The notes beneath the pieces were generated by a model. It had not been told where the DNA came from, did no database searches, and was given only the letters and a program-made list of their open reading frames with translations. The position numbers and the translations under genes are program-made. This document shows, piece after piece, positions 49,971 through 59,852 of a DNA stretch of 64,000 nucleotides. The stretch's first letter is position 1. The number at the start of each line of letters is the position of its first letter. The stretch comes from Anaerococcus vaginimassiliensis (GTDB lineage: Bacteria; Bacillota; Clostridia; Tissierellales; Peptoniphilaceae): contig NZ_LR130844.1 in the NCBI RefSeq assembly GCF_900626155.1, positions 1,632,880 through 1,696,879 of the forward strand, written 5' to 3'.

Positions 49971-51265
49971 TGAGGTATACTCCAGATTATAAGATTTCCC
50001 TAGAGAAATCATATGAATTATTGGAAGATGCCGATATCTCTGAAATTCCTGTTGATTTAAATAAAATTATTGATTGCTTTAGCAATGAAATCAGTGTAAA
50101 AACTTACTCTGAATATATGAATGATGCTAACTGTTCTTTACAAGATGTGATTGATTTTTTCGATAGTAATTTAGGCGCCTGTAGTTATAGACCCGATACA
50201 AATAAGTATATTATTTATTATAATGACGTGGATAAAACTGAAAACTGGATTAGATTTACCATAGCTCATGAACTAGGACATATTTTTATTGGCCATCACC
50301 AAATGTATGGTGTTGATGTTCTGTCCAGAAAAGGTGTTAGTAAGAATAAATACGAAGAACTTGAAAAAGAAGCAAATAATTTTGCTAGAAATCTATTATC
50401 ACCAGCACCTCTTGCTGAACAAGTTGTTGTGTTTGAAAAAAAGAAAAATCCTAGCACACTATCGGATTTATTTAGCATAACAGTCCGAGCTGCTGAAGTT
50501 AGATTACAATATATTTCAAGAGACTTAAGAGATTTTTCTAATTCTATGCTTTCTTTTTTTAAAAACACATTTAATCCTCTCAGTATATATTGCCCTGAAT
50601 GCGGAATGGAACATGAAAAAGAAGCAGACTATTGTGTTAATTGTGGTTCCAAGTCTTTGGCCTTTGGTTTTAAATATCAACCTTTAACTGATGGTATAGA
50701 TTCTACTAAATATGATACGTGTATTATTTGTGGTTATAGAAACTCTAATCGCAATGCAAAATTCTGTCCAATTTGTGGAGTTCCCATATCTAACACTTGT
50801 TCAAATAATAAGGATCACAATGTTAAATTAACCGATTATTACTGCTCAACGTGTGGAAGCACTACTACAATGAAAGACCATATAAAAGAAAATAACCAGG
50901 AAAGAGGTGAGATAGATATGATTTATGATGATGGTGTAGAATTTGATGAATCAACAATGAAAGTAAAAATTTGTCCTAAATGCGGAAATGAAGAATTTAG
51001 TGATAATGCATTGTTTTGCAAAATATGTGGAACTAACTTATATAATGATTGTGAAGGAATTCATACTCAGAATTTTAATGGTTTTGATGATATTGTTGAA
51101 ATACATCATAACCCAAGTAATGCCAGATACTGCGAAACTTGTGGGGCTAAAACAATATTTTTTATAGATGGAATCTTATGCGACCACAGTGAATACAATA
51201 AAAATTTTACTGATGATTCTAATTCAGGATTTGATTTTCCAAGTGATGACCAGCTTCCTTTCTAA
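49970..51265 (+). CDS. ImmA/IrrE metalloprotease with several zinc ribbons
   Basis: GTG at 49970 overlaps the repressor stop. Residues about 1-200 form an ImmA/IrrE (DUF955) domain with IRFTIAHELGHIFIGHHQ (HExxH) and KEANNFARNLLSPAPL (second part of the active site). Residues about 204-431 contain at least four zinc-ribbon-like Cys pairs: CPECGMEH/YCVNCGS, CIICGYRN/FCPICGV, YCSTCGST, CPKCGNEE/FCKICGT, and CETCGAK near the end. Ordinary ImmA proteins lack such arrays, so this version is about twice the usual size. It probably cleaves the neighbouring repressor on induction; the ribbons may sense or bind the partner, DNA or zinc. Confidence 0.87.
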   Translation: MRYTPDYKISLEKSYELLEDADISEIPVDLNKIIDCFSNEISVKTYSEYMNDANCSLQDVIDFFDSNLGACSYRPDTNKYIIYYNDVDKTENWIRFTIAHELGHIFIGHHQMYGVDVLSRKGVSKNKYEELEKEANNFARNLLSPAPLAEQVVVFEKKKNPSTLSDLFSITVRAAEVRLQYISRDLRDFSNSMLSFFKNTFNPLSIYCPECGMEHEKEADYCVNCGSKSLAFGFKYQPLTDGIDSTKYDTCIICGYRNSNRNAKFCPICGVPISNTCSNNKDHNVKLTDYYCSTCGSTTTMKDHIKENNQERGEIDMIYDDGVEFDESTMKVKICPKCGNEEFSDNALFCKICGTNLYNDCEGIHTQNFNGFDDIVEIHHNPSNARYCETCGAKTIFFIDGILCDHSEYNKNFTDDSNSGFDFPSDDQLPF

Positions 51266-51308
51266 CTAAAAGAACTAGCCTATTTATTTTTGGCTAGCTC
51301 TTTTTTTA
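51266..51308 (+). terminator. Terminator of the repressor-protease transcript
   Basis: GAACTAGCCTA pairs with TGGCTAGCTC (one G-T pair) and is followed by seven T on the plus strand, just after the stop at 51265. It marks the end of the prophage's right-hand operon. Confidence 0.8.
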
Positions 51309-51410
51309 TATTTTATATGTCTATTCTGTCCACTCTCCTATAAATATCTATTCTGTCTACACACCCCTAAGATTTTTACTATTAATATATTCCCACAAGG
51401 TGTTTTTCTA

Positions 51411-51455
51411 ATAGAGAAATGGCTTTTAGGATTTCTTCTAAAACCCCAAAAGCCA
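51411..51455 (-). terminator. Hairpin downstream of rlmD
   Basis: AATGGCTTTT (minus strand) pairs with AAAAGCCATT as part of a longer imperfect stem, followed by TCTCTATTAG without a strong T tract. It probably ends the murB-to-rlmD operon just outside the prophage. Confidence 0.5.
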
Positions 51456-51485
51456 TTGATTTCAACAGTCTTATATCCTGTTATC

Positions 51486-52733
51486 TTATTTTCTTGACAT
51501 CAATACTACAGTCTCCACGTGCATTGTTTGAGGGAACATATCTACTGCTTTTATTTTTTCTAATTTGTACCCTCTATCCATAAATCGTTTGATGTCTCTT
51601 GCTAAGGTTTGTGGGTTACATGAGATGTAGATTATATTTTCTATTTTAGTTTTTGTTAGGGTTTTTATAATTTCTTTATCTAGGCCTGCTCTAGGTGGGT
51701 CTACTGTTACTGCTTTTATTTTTTCTTTTTTTATAAATTTTTGATCTATGTATTTGGCGTTTTTTGCTATAAATTTATAATCCTTGAGATTATTGGCTAT
51801 GGCGTTTTGTTTTGCATCTTCTATAGCTGATTTGTTTATTTCTATGCCAACTATATGATCATCATTTAGGGCAATAGATGATATACCCGATCCGCAAAAT
51901 AGGTCTAAAAGTTTCTTATCCTTTTCTAAATATTTCCTAGCAGAATCATAGAGATTTTCTATTTGGTAGTCATTTACTTGGTAGAAGTCATACTTTGATA
52001 CTTTAAATATTTTATCTTTAAGTTTAAAATTCAGGTAATTATTTCCTATAGTCATGATTTTTCTACCATTTATTAAGTTAATGTTATAAGTTTGGTTGGG
52101 ATATTGTTCTTTTAAATAGTTATATAATTTCTCTTCATCATTGGTGTAAATATTTAGTAGAATTTCCTTGCCATTACTTCTAATGCTTATTTCTCTTATT
52201 ATTCTCCCTAGATTTTTTGTTATATCTTCAGTTAATTTCCTTATGTTCGGAAGATTTTTTCTAATGTGATTGTTAGCAAGAAGGCAGTCATTTATTGCTA
52301 CCAAATCATTTGAGGATTTTTTATTATAAGCAAGTCTTCCTTTTTCATCTACTTGGAGTCTTATTTTATTTCTGTATCCTAATTTTTCACTCGGAAGTAT
52401 TTCGATATATTCAATATTTATTCCACAAGTTTTCTTTAGTGCGTTTTTTATTAAGTTTTCTTTTAATTTTATTTGTGTATTGTAATTTGTATCCATAATA
52501 GTACAACCCCCACATTCATAAAAATATGGACATGGAGGTTGTGTAAAATGACAGCTTTGTTGAGTTGTTTTAAGCTTTTTTGCTTCTATGAAGTTTTTCT
52601 TTTCATTTATTATTTCAATGTCACAAGTTTCACCAAAACTTGCTCCTTCTATGAAATATACTTTTGAATCAGCTTTCCCAACTCCTCTGCCATCTTGTAG
52701 GATATCAATTACCTTAATATCTTTTATGATCAT
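51486..52733 (-). CDS. rlmD: 23S rRNA (uracil-5)-methyltransferase RlmD/RumA
   Basis: The 415-residue protein has an N-terminal TRAM-like barrel (about 1-55), an iron-sulfur site (QSCHFTQPPCPYFYECGGC and CLLANN), a SAM-binding motif KLLDLFCGSGISSIAL, VTVDPPRAGLD and the catalytic Cys in IYISCNPQTLARD. It methylates U1939-type positions of 23S rRNA. The C-terminus HVETVVLMSRK is intact but lies within the attachment-like site at 51506-51521, so prophage insertion has kept the gene functional. It is the last gene of the core operon and starts at the pyk stop. Confidence 0.92.
   Translation of the reverse strand: MIIKDIKVIDILQDGRGVGKADSKVYFIEGASFGETCDIEIINEKKNFIEAKKLKTTQQSCHFTQPPCPYFYECGGCTIMDTNYNTQIKLKENLIKNALKKTCGINIEYIEILPSEKLGYRNKIRLQVDEKGRLAYNKKSSNDLVAINDCLLANNHIRKNLPNIRKLTEDITKNLGRIIREISIRSNGKEILLNIYTNDEEKLYNYLKEQYPNQTYNINLINGRKIMTIGNNYLNFKLKDKIFKVSKYDFYQVNDYQIENLYDSARKYLEKDKKLLDLFCGSGISSIALNDDHIVGIEINKSAIEDAKQNAIANNLKDYKFIAKNAKYIDQKFIKKEKIKAVTVDPPRAGLDKEIIKTLTKTKIENIIYISCNPQTLARDIKRFMDRGYKLEKIKAVDMFPQTMHVETVVLMSRK
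51506..51521. other. rumA attachment-like site (right)
   Basis: CTACAGTCTCCACGTG, the codons HVETV of rlmD, matches 14 of 16 bases with the site at 1557-1572. The prophage's right end begins within about 200 bp. Serine-recombinase prophages and ICEs with this rum target are known in streptococci; assignment here is inference. Confidence 0.5.
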
Positions 52734-54505
52734 TAGATAACTTTTGTTTCTCCCTTGTATATAACTCCGCCTATTGGATCTACTGTTATTGTTTCACCTT
52801 CTTCTACTAGGTTAATTACATTTACAGCACCAACTACAGCTGGAATTCCAAAGTGTACAGCAGCTACTGCTGTGTGACTTGTTAATCCACCTGTTTCTGT
52901 TACAACGGCAGATGCTTTTTCTAGATATTCTGTTATATCTGCATCTGTGAATTTAGCAACGATTATGTCGCCTTCTTCAAATTTTCCTTCCAATTCTTTC
53001 TTTGTTGAGCCTATTACTACTTTTCCAGATACGGATTTGCTACCAATTCCTGTACCACTTGTCAAAATATCACCTATAACATGTACTTTTATAAGGTTAC
53101 TTGTTCCTGATACTCCAAGTGGAATACCTGCAGTTACAACTGTTAGGTCACCTTCTTTTACATATTCTTCAGAAAGTGCTCCAACTATTGCTCTTTCGAT
53201 AAGCTCATCAGTTTCCTTAGCTTCTTGTATTACTATTGGATATACTCCCCATACAATTGATAGTTGTCTAGCTACTCTATCAGATATAGTTGCTGCTATT
53301 ATATTTGTTTTTGGTTTAAATTTAGAAATTACTCTGGATGTGTTACCACTTGCTGTACAAGAAATAATTGCTTGTGCATTAAGCTCTTCTGCTATATTTT
53401 TTGTAGATTTTGCAATGGAGTTTGTTGTTGTATTTGCTGATTTAATTTTAACATCGTAAATATTTTGATAGAAGTCATCAGATAGCTCTGTTGTTACACA
53501 GATATTTCTCATTGTTTTTACTGCTTCTATTGGATATTTACCACCAGCTGTTTCTCCTGAAAGCATAACACAGTCAGTACCATCTATAATAGCGTTAGCT
53601 ACGTCTGTTGTCTCAGCTCTAGTAGGTCTTGGGTTTCTAATCATTGAATCTAGCATTTGAGTAGCTGTGATTACAGGTTTTGCTGCATCATTACATTTTC
53701 TGATGATTTCTTTTTGAACTAGTGGAATTAACTCAGTTCTAATTTCTACACCAAGGTCTCCTCTAGCAACCATTATTCCATCACTTGCCTCGATTATTTC
53801 GTCAAGATTGTCTACTCCCTCTTGAGATTCGATTTTTGAAATAATCTTTATGTGCTCTCCGCCGTGGTCTTCTAAGACTTTTCTAATATCATATACGTCT
53901 TCTTTTTTACGAACGAAAGAGGCAGCAATTATATCAATATCATTTTCAATACCAAATTTTATATCGTCAACATCCTTTGGAGTAATAGCTGGAAGGTTTG
54001 TTTTTGATCCTGGTAGGTTAACTCCCTTGTGATCTGATAGAATTCCGTTGTTTAATGCTTTACAAACAACATCTGTACCATCTTTTATTTCTATTACTTC
54101 AAGTTGAACCAAACCATCATCTATATATATTTCACTACCAACAGATACATCATATGGGAGTCCATCATAAGAAACAGATACTATAGATTGATCTCCTTCA
54201 ACATCTCTTGTTGTTAATGTGAAGATATCATCTGGCTTTAGGAATATCTCGTCAACTTTAAAATTACCTGTTCTTATTTCTGGTCCCTTTGTATCTAGCA
54301 TTATAGCTACTGGTACGTTAAGTTTTCTTCTAATTCTTCTAATTGTTTTGATTTTTGCTAGATGTTCCTCATGAGTACCGTGAGAGAAGTTAAGTCTTGC
54401 AACGTTCATTCCGTTGTTAATTAACTGTTCAAGTATCTCAGGATTTTCACTAGCAGGTCCAATTGTGCAAACTATTTTTGTCTTTTTTAAAATATCAGGT
54501 TTCAT
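52733..54505 (-). CDS. pyk: Pyruvate kinase with C-terminal PEP-utilising domain
   Basis: The 590-residue protein has the TIM-barrel core (NVARLNFSHGTHEEHLAKIK, MLDTKGPEIRTG, IDDGLVQLEV) and the catalytic region (DGIMVARGDLGVEIRTELIP, CVMLSGETAGGKYPIEAVKT). A C-terminal extension follows (about 475-590: VVTETGGLTSHTAVAAVHFG), the PEP-utiliser-like mobile domain found in many Firmicute pyruvate kinases. It makes ATP and pyruvate from PEP and ADP in glycolysis. It is 8 nt after pfkA, so two controlled glycolytic steps are co-transcribed. Confidence 0.97.
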   Translation of the reverse strand: MKPDILKKTKIVCTIGPASENPEILEQLINNGMNVARLNFSHGTHEEHLAKIKTIRRIRRKLNVPVAIMLDTKGPEIRTGNFKVDEIFLKPDDIFTLTTRDVEGDQSIVSVSYDGLPYDVSVGSEIYIDDGLVQLEVIEIKDGTDVVCKALNNGILSDHKGVNLPGSKTNLPAITPKDVDDIKFGIENDIDIIAASFVRKKEDVYDIRKVLEDHGGEHIKIISKIESQEGVDNLDEIIEASDGIMVARGDLGVEIRTELIPLVQKEIIRKCNDAAKPVITATQMLDSMIRNPRPTRAETTDVANAIIDGTDCVMLSGETAGGKYPIEAVKTMRNICVTTELSDDFYQNIYDVKIKSANTTTNSIAKSTKNIAEELNAQAIISCTASGNTSRVISKFKPKTNIIAATISDRVARQLSIVWGVYPIVIQEAKETDELIERAIVGALSEEYVKEGDLTVVTAGIPLGVSGTSNLIKVHVIGDILTSGTGIGSKSVSGKVVIGSTKKELEGKFEEGDIIVAKFTDADITEYLEKASAVVTETGGLTSHTAVAAVHFGIPAVVGAVNVINLVEEGETITVDPIGGVIYKGETKVI

Positions 54506-54513
54506 TATTACTC

Positions 54514-55473
54514 CTATCTTGATAAAGAATTCGCAAGCTCATATAATTTTTCATCAAATTCTGATTTCTTGCTTGTTGCTTCGTCTATACTAACTTCAAT
54601 TATTTGGCCGTCGACATATCCTATTGCAAGGTTTGTCTGTTCTTCTTGAAGAAGTCTAACGGCTCTAGATCCCATGGAAGAACCAAGAAGTCTATCAACA
54701 GCTGATGGTGAACCACCTCTTTGGACATGGCCCAAAATGGTAACTTTTGTTTCTATACCAGTTTTTTCTTCAACCTCTTTTGCTAATGAATATGGATCTC
54801 CAACTCCCTCTGCCAAAGTAATTAGATGGTGAAGCTTACCTCTCTTCCTACCATGTTCCATCTTATCAATTATCTCTTGGATTGAGAAATTATGTTCTGG
54901 AACTATGATAGATTCAGCCCCTCCTGCAAGGCCAGAATAAAGTGCAAGGTCTCCACAATGACGACCCATTACTTCTATAACTACAGCTCTACCATGTGAA
55001 CTTGAGGTATCTCTTAGCTTACCAATTGCATCTGTCACAGTTTCAATAGCTGTGAAAAATCCAATCGTAAAATCAGTATAGCCCATATCGTTATCAATTG
55101 TTCCTGGAATTCCTATTGTCTTAATTCCTAAATCAGATAGGGCTTTCGCTCCTTTAAAGGAACCATCTCCACCTATTACTATAAGTCCCTCAATACCATA
55201 ATCGCTGAGTATTTGGGCACCTCTTTTTTGTCCTTCTGGTGTTTCAAACTCTAAGCTTCTTGCAGTACCTAAGATAGTACCGCCCTTGTGGATAATATCA
55301 GCTACTGATGAAACATTCATTTCATAAATGTCTCCTTGCATCAGTCCATCATATCCATTCCTAATACCTTTGATACGCATACCACAGTTCAAAGCTGTTC
55401 TAACAGCAGCTCTAATTGCGGAGTTCATACCTGGAGCATCTCCTCCACTTGTTAGTATTCCTATAGTTTTCAT
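54514..55473 (-). CDS. pfkA: ATP-dependent 6-phosphofructokinase
   Basis: The 319-residue protein, normal length for bacterial PfkA, has the ATP-binding [18 protein letters not shown] and [17 protein letters not shown], the catalytic [18 protein letters not shown] (TIDND) and the fructose-6-phosphate region [19 protein letters not shown]. It phosphorylates fructose-6-phosphate with ATP; allosteric control by ADP and PEP is usual. It sits between dnaE (9-nt gap) and pyk, an arrangement common in this bacterial group. Confidence 0.97.
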   Translation of the reverse strand: MKTIGILTSGGDAPGMNSAIRAAVRTALNCGMRIKGIRNGYDGLMQGDIYEMNVSSVADIIHKGGTILGTARSLEFETPEGQKRGAQILSDYGIEGLIVIGGDGSFKGAKALSDLGIKTIGIPGTIDNDMGYTDFTIGFFTAIETVTDAIGKLRDTSSSHGRAVVIEVMGRHCGDLALYSGLAGGAESIIVPEHNFSIQEIIDKMEHGRKRGKLHHLITLAEGVGDPYSLAKEVEEKTGIETKVTILGHVQRGGSPSAVDRLLGSSMGSRAVRLLQEEQTNLAIGYVDGQIIEVSIDEATSKKSEFDEKLYELANSLSR

Positions 55474-55482
55474 AACAACTCC

Positions 55483-58400
55483 TTAATTGATCTTAACATT
55501 TTCTTTTCCTAAAAACTCTTCTAATACTTTAATGTTTTTTTCATTAATATCAAACCACAATCTCTTATCAAGCTTAACTGATTTGTTTTTATCTTCAAAA
55601 TAAATTATAACTGGTGTATTACCCTTATGCTGTAGTAGAAGGTCTTTAATATCATTATACCTTAAGAACTGGGTTTTTAAGTATAAAGTTTTTAGATTTA
55701 TCTTTTCAAAATCGACAAACTCTGATGTAATTAATTTTACATCCCTTTCATCTGTTTGTAAATTGCCGCGCACAAGCACTGTGCTATCCTCATCTAGTAG
55801 CGTCCTGTATTTCTTGTATGTTTCAGGAAATATTACAATCTCAATAGTTCCATACATATCTTCAAGACTTGCAAAGCTCATGAGTTGGCCCTTTTTAGTC
55901 ATGATTTCCGACTTTTCAGTTATGACTCCTGCCATAGTCACAAACTTTCTATCCAATCTTTGGATTTGTATATCGTTCATGTTATCTTTATAGTCAGTAG
56001 AAAAATTAACTTCTTTATCTAAAACATCCTTATACTCAGACAAAGGATGATCTGAAATGTAAAAACCTAATACCTCTTTTTCAAGTTTTAGCTTGTTTTT
56101 TTTATTATATTCTTTGATATTATCGTACTTCGTCTTAGTTTTTTTCTCTTTATTCTCAGTAAAGCCGCCAAACATATCAATTTGACCTTTGACATTAACT
56201 TTCCTATTTTCATGGACTGCATCCATCGCCTTCTCATAATGAGCCATCAATGACGCTCTATTATGACCAAGGCTATCAAAAGCGCCTGCTTTTATAAGAG
56301 ACTCAACTGCTTTTTTGTTTAAACTCCTTGAGTCAAACTCATATATTCTTTGCAAGAAATCATCAAAATCTATAAAATAACCGTCTTTTTTTCTAGAAGC
56401 TACGATTGATTTTATAGTATTTACTCCAACATTCTTAATCCCTGATAGTCCGAATATAATTTTCCCTTCTTCTACTGTAAATTCTGCAAGGGATTTGTTT
56501 ACATCTGGAGGCAAAACTTCAATTCCAAGGCTCTTACTTTCATTTACATATAAATAAAGTTTAGAAGAAGAATCCATTACTGAAGATATCAAATTTGCCA
56601 TATATTCTTCTGGATAATAGTGTTTTAGATATGCAGTTTGAACGGCCACAAGAGAATAAGCTGCTGAGTGAGATTTATTGAAAGCATATTTGGCAAAGGA
56701 AATCATCTCATCATATATTTGGTTAGCTGCCTTTTCGTTGACACCATTTCTTATACATCCAGGAATTTCAACATTTCCATTATCATCTACTTTCCCATGG
56801 ATAAATATATCCCTATTTGCTTCCATTACGCTCATCTTTTTCTTAGACATGGCGCGCCTTAAGTTGTCTGCTTCTCCTAAAGAGTAGCCTGCAAGCTGTT
56901 GAACTATCTGCATCACCTGTTCTTGATAAACTATAATTCCATATGTTACATCTAAAATAGGTTTTAGTGCTGGATCTATAAATTTGACGTCTTTAGGGTT
57001 GTTTTTGTTGTGGATATAATTAGGAATTTCATCCATAGGTCCTGGTCTAAAAAGCGAGTTTGCCGCTATTAGATCATCAAAAACTGTAGGCTTCAAGTTT
57101 TTAAGGAAGTTTCTCATACCGGGCGATTCAAACTGAAATATACCGATAGTCTTTGCCTTATTAAACTGATCTATGACATTTTTATCATTTACGTCAATTT
57201 TTGAAAGATCTACTTCTACACCTCGATTTTTCCTAACATCCTTTATAGTGTTTTTTATTACAGTCAAGTTTCTTAGACCTAGAAAGTCCATCTTCAGTAG
57301 ACCTAGTTCTTCAATTTCTGTCATGTCGTATTGGGTTACAACTAGGTCATTTGAGACAGCTAAGGGAATGATATCTGTGAGTGGATCTTTAGATATTACC
57401 ACACCCGCTGCATGGATAGAAGTGTGCCTTGGAAGCCCCTCGACTTTTCTTGCTGTATCAATTAGTCTCTTAGATTCTACATCTGAATCATACATTTCCT
57501 TAAATTTAGGAGAAGCATCAAAGGCCTTATCTATTGTCATACCTATTGTTGTTGGTATCAATTTAGCTATTTTATCAACCTTTGCATAACTAATATCAAG
57601 AACCCTACCAACATCTCTAATGGCATTTCTCGCTTGCATTCTACCAAATGTTACAATTTGAGAAACGTGATCTCTGCCATACAAGTCATTTACATAATCT
57701 ACAACCTTGTCACGTAGAACATAATCAAAGTCTATATCTATATCTGGCATAGAAACTCTCTCAGGATTTAGGAATCTCTCAAAGAGAAGATCATACTTGA
57801 TAGGGTCAATCTGAGTAATATCTAAAGCATAAGAGACTATTGATCCCGCAGCTGATCCTCTACCTGGTCCTACTGCTATATCATGGTCTCTAGCATATCT
57901 TACGAAGTCCCACACAATTAGGAAATAATCTACATATCCCATATTGTGTATGATATTTATTTCCATCTCAGATCTTTTTCTTATATCTTCCGTGATTACT
58001 CCATATTTTTGAACTAATCCTTGGTCGACTAACTTTTTAAGGTATTGAAGATTAGTATGTCCTTCTTCTACTTTGCTAAAATATGGAAGGTGGGGTTCGT
58101 GGAAAGTAAAGCTAACATTACACATATCAGAAATTACTTGAGTATTTTCTATAGCATCCTCATAGCTACTAAAGAGCTCATTCATCTCATCATAACTTTT
58201 AAGATAAAACTCATTTGAAGGCATTTTCATCCTGTCTTCATCTTTTACAAGTTTGCCTGTTTGGATACACTGAAGGACGTCTTGATAATAGGCGTCTTCT
58301 TTATTTACATAATGAAGATCATTTGTAGCAACCAAAGGTATGTCAAGGTCTCTATGTATCTTATCAAGTCCCCTATTAACTGTGTTTTGCTCTTTTATTC

Positions 58401-58935
58401 CGTGATTTTGAAGCTCTAGGAAATAATTACCCTTGCCAAAGGTGCTTTCATATTTTATTGCAGTTTCTTTGGCAGCCTCATAATCTCCTTCTATAAGTCT
58501 TTGGCTAACTTCTCCATTGAGGCAAGCTGACAGAGCAACTAAATTATTTGCGTGTTTTTTAATATAATCAAAAGAAACTCTTGGTTTATAATAAAATCCG
58601 TTAACATAAGCTTCTGATACAATTTTAATAAGATTCTTATAGCCATCGTTATTTTTTGCTAGTAGTATCAAGTGATAGTACCTTCTGTTGTTAGGTTCTT
58701 TTATAGTATGATCATTTTCACTTACATAAACCTCACAACCTATAATTGGCTTTATTCCTCTAGCTACCGCTTGCTTATAAAATTCTATTGCACCATACAT
58801 CTCGCCGTGATCTGTAATGGCTATAGAATTCATGCCGAGTTCCTTGCACTTATCTAATAATACATTGATTCTTGAAAATCCATCAAGGAGGGAGTATTCA
58901 GTATGAACGTGTAAGTGAGTAAATTTCTCTTTCAT
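55483..58935 (-). CDS. dnaE: DNA polymerase III alpha subunit (DnaE)
   Basis: The 1150-residue protein has an N-terminal PHP domain (FTHLHVHTEYSLLDGFSRIN, ITDHGEMYGA), the polymerase III palm (VGPGRGSAAGSIVSYAL, SMPDIDIDFDYVLRDKVVD with catalytic Asp), the fingers and beta-clamp region (about 560-860) and an OB fold near the C-terminus (VTMAGVITEKSEIMTKKGQL). This is the DnaE1/DnaE type rather than PolC. It is expressed within the murB-rlmD operon. ATG at 58935 follows AGGAGATTATAT. Confidence 0.96.
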   Translation of the reverse strand: MKEKFTHLHVHTEYSLLDGFSRINVLLDKCKELGMNSIAITDHGEMYGAIEFYKQAVARGIKPIIGCEVYVSENDHTIKEPNNRRYYHLILLAKNNDGYKNLIKIVSEAYVNGFYYKPRVSFDYIKKHANNLVALSACLNGEVSQRLIEGDYEAAKETAIKYESTFGKGNYFLELQNHGIKEQNTVNRGLDKIHRDLDIPLVATNDLHYVNKEDAYYQDVLQCIQTGKLVKDEDRMKMPSNEFYLKSYDEMNELFSSYEDAIENTQVISDMCNVSFTFHEPHLPYFSKVEEGHTNLQYLKKLVDQGLVQKYGVITEDIRKRSEMEINIIHNMGYVDYFLIVWDFVRYARDHDIAVGPGRGSAAGSIVSYALDITQIDPIKYDLLFERFLNPERVSMPDIDIDFDYVLRDKVVDYVNDLYGRDHVSQIVTFGRMQARNAIRDVGRVLDISYAKVDKIAKLIPTTIGMTIDKAFDASPKFKEMYDSDVESKRLIDTARKVEGLPRHTSIHAAGVVISKDPLTDIIPLAVSNDLVVTQYDMTEIEELGLLKMDFLGLRNLTVIKNTIKDVRKNRGVEVDLSKIDVNDKNVIDQFNKAKTIGIFQFESPGMRNFLKNLKPTVFDDLIAANSLFRPGPMDEIPNYIHNKNNPKDVKFIDPALKPILDVTYGIIVYQEQVMQIVQQLAGYSLGEADNLRRAMSKKKMSVMEANRDIFIHGKVDDNGNVEIPGCIRNGVNEKAANQIYDEMISFAKYAFNKSHSAAYSLVAVQTAYLKHYYPEEYMANLISSVMDSSSKLYLYVNESKSLGIEVLPPDVNKSLAEFTVEEGKIIFGLSGIKNVGVNTIKSIVASRKKDGYFIDFDDFLQRIYEFDSRSLNKKAVESLIKAGAFDSLGHNRASLMAHYEKAMDAVHENRKVNVKGQIDMFGGFTENKEKKTKTKYDNIKEYNKKNKLKLEKEVLGFYISDHPLSEYKDVLDKEVNFSTDYKDNMNDIQIQRLDRKFVTMAGVITEKSEIMTKKGQLMSFASLEDMYGTIEIVIFPETYKKYRTLLDEDSTVLVRGNLQTDERDVKLITSEFVDFEKINLKTLYLKTQFLRYNDIKDLLLQHKGNTPVIIYFEDKNKSVKLDKRLWFDINEKNIKVLEEFLGKENVKIN

Positions 58936-58944
58936 ATAATCTCC

Positions 58945-59841
58945 TTATAAATCTTCTGCGATCTTAATAAATTTCTGAAGCCTGTAATTAACCTTGGCCT
59001 TGCTCATTACAGGATCCATCATTTCTCCGATTTCTTCTATAGAAATGTATGGATTTTCTAAACGAATACTTGCTATTTCTTTCATATCATTAGATAAAGA
59101 ATCGTACTTGTCGCTATTAATGACTTCCTTTATAGCATCAACTTGTTTTAATGAAGCTTTTACAGTTCTATCGATATTTGCCTTATCAAAGTTAGTTTGT
59201 CTATTTATATTGTTTCTAATAGATTTCATAGCTCTAACATTTTCAAGCTCAAAAAGAGACCTATTGGCCCCGATTATAGCAAGAAAATCTGAAATTTTAT
59301 CAGAATCCTTTATATATACTATATAATAATCTCCTCTATCATTAACTTTGGCATTGAGGTCAAAAGTATTCATAGAATCCTTGATTAGCTTAAGTTCATG
59401 TTTTTCCCTAGCTATTATTTCTAGGTTGTAGCCTCTCTGTGGGTCATTTATCGAGCCTTTGTATATAAAAGCTATTTTTAAAAATGATTTTATATCATCC
59501 AGAGAAACTTCTTCTATATCAGAAAAATTATCTATAAATCCATTATTTTTCGTATCTACCAATTCTTCCGAAATCTTGTTATCCTCTACAAGAACAATAA
59601 AAACCCTGTCTCTTTCTGATTTATCATATATTTCGAAAGTTGGAGAATAATCATATAAGTCTTTTATTAAGTTGTAAATATATCTGGCATAAGAATTGGA
59701 TTCTGTTTCAAACTTGATGTTGTAACCACCCATATTTATCCTAATAGAACCAATAAAATGCATCAAAGAAATTATCTCTCCTGTTACAGATATTGGATCT
59801 TTCTTTAGAACTTCTTTCTTACACCTCTGGGAAAAAGACAT
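58945..59841 (-). CDS. whiA: DNA-binding regulator WhiA
   Basis: The 298-residue protein starts MSFSQRCKKEVLKKDPISVT and has an N-terminal LAGLIDADG-like fold (about 1-200: AFIYKGSINDPQRGYNLEII) and a C-terminal helix-turn-helix (about 225-295: ASIRLENPYISIEEIGEMMD, PVMSKAKVNYRLQKF). WhiA is a conserved Gram-positive protein linked to cell division and chromosome segregation. The genes rapZ, a phosphatase, whiA in order match the conserved rapZ-(yvcK)-whiA cluster; yvcK is absent here. Confidence 0.95.
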   Translation of the reverse strand: MSFSQRCKKEVLKKDPISVTGEIISLMHFIGSIRINMGGYNIKFETESNSYARYIYNLIKDLYDYSPTFEIYDKSERDRVFIVLVEDNKISEELVDTKNNGFIDNFSDIEEVSLDDIKSFLKIAFIYKGSINDPQRGYNLEIIAREKHELKLIKDSMNTFDLNAKVNDRGDYYIVYIKDSDKISDFLAIIGANRSLFELENVRAMKSIRNNINRQTNFDKANIDRTVKASLKQVDAIKEVINSDKYDSLSNDMKEIASIRLENPYISIEEIGEMMDPVMSKAKVNYRLQKFIKIAEDL

Positions 59842-59852
59842 ATTTTACCTTT

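Noticed and set aside
51486-52733. rlmD truncated by the prophage
   Set aside because: The catalytic motifs and the HVETVVLMSRK terminus are intact, and shorter RlmD proteins normally end here, so the gene looks functional.
52947-53459. A 170-codon open frame opposite pyruvate kinase
   Set aside because: The pyk frame is highly conserved and complete; the antisense frame has no family features or ribosome site.
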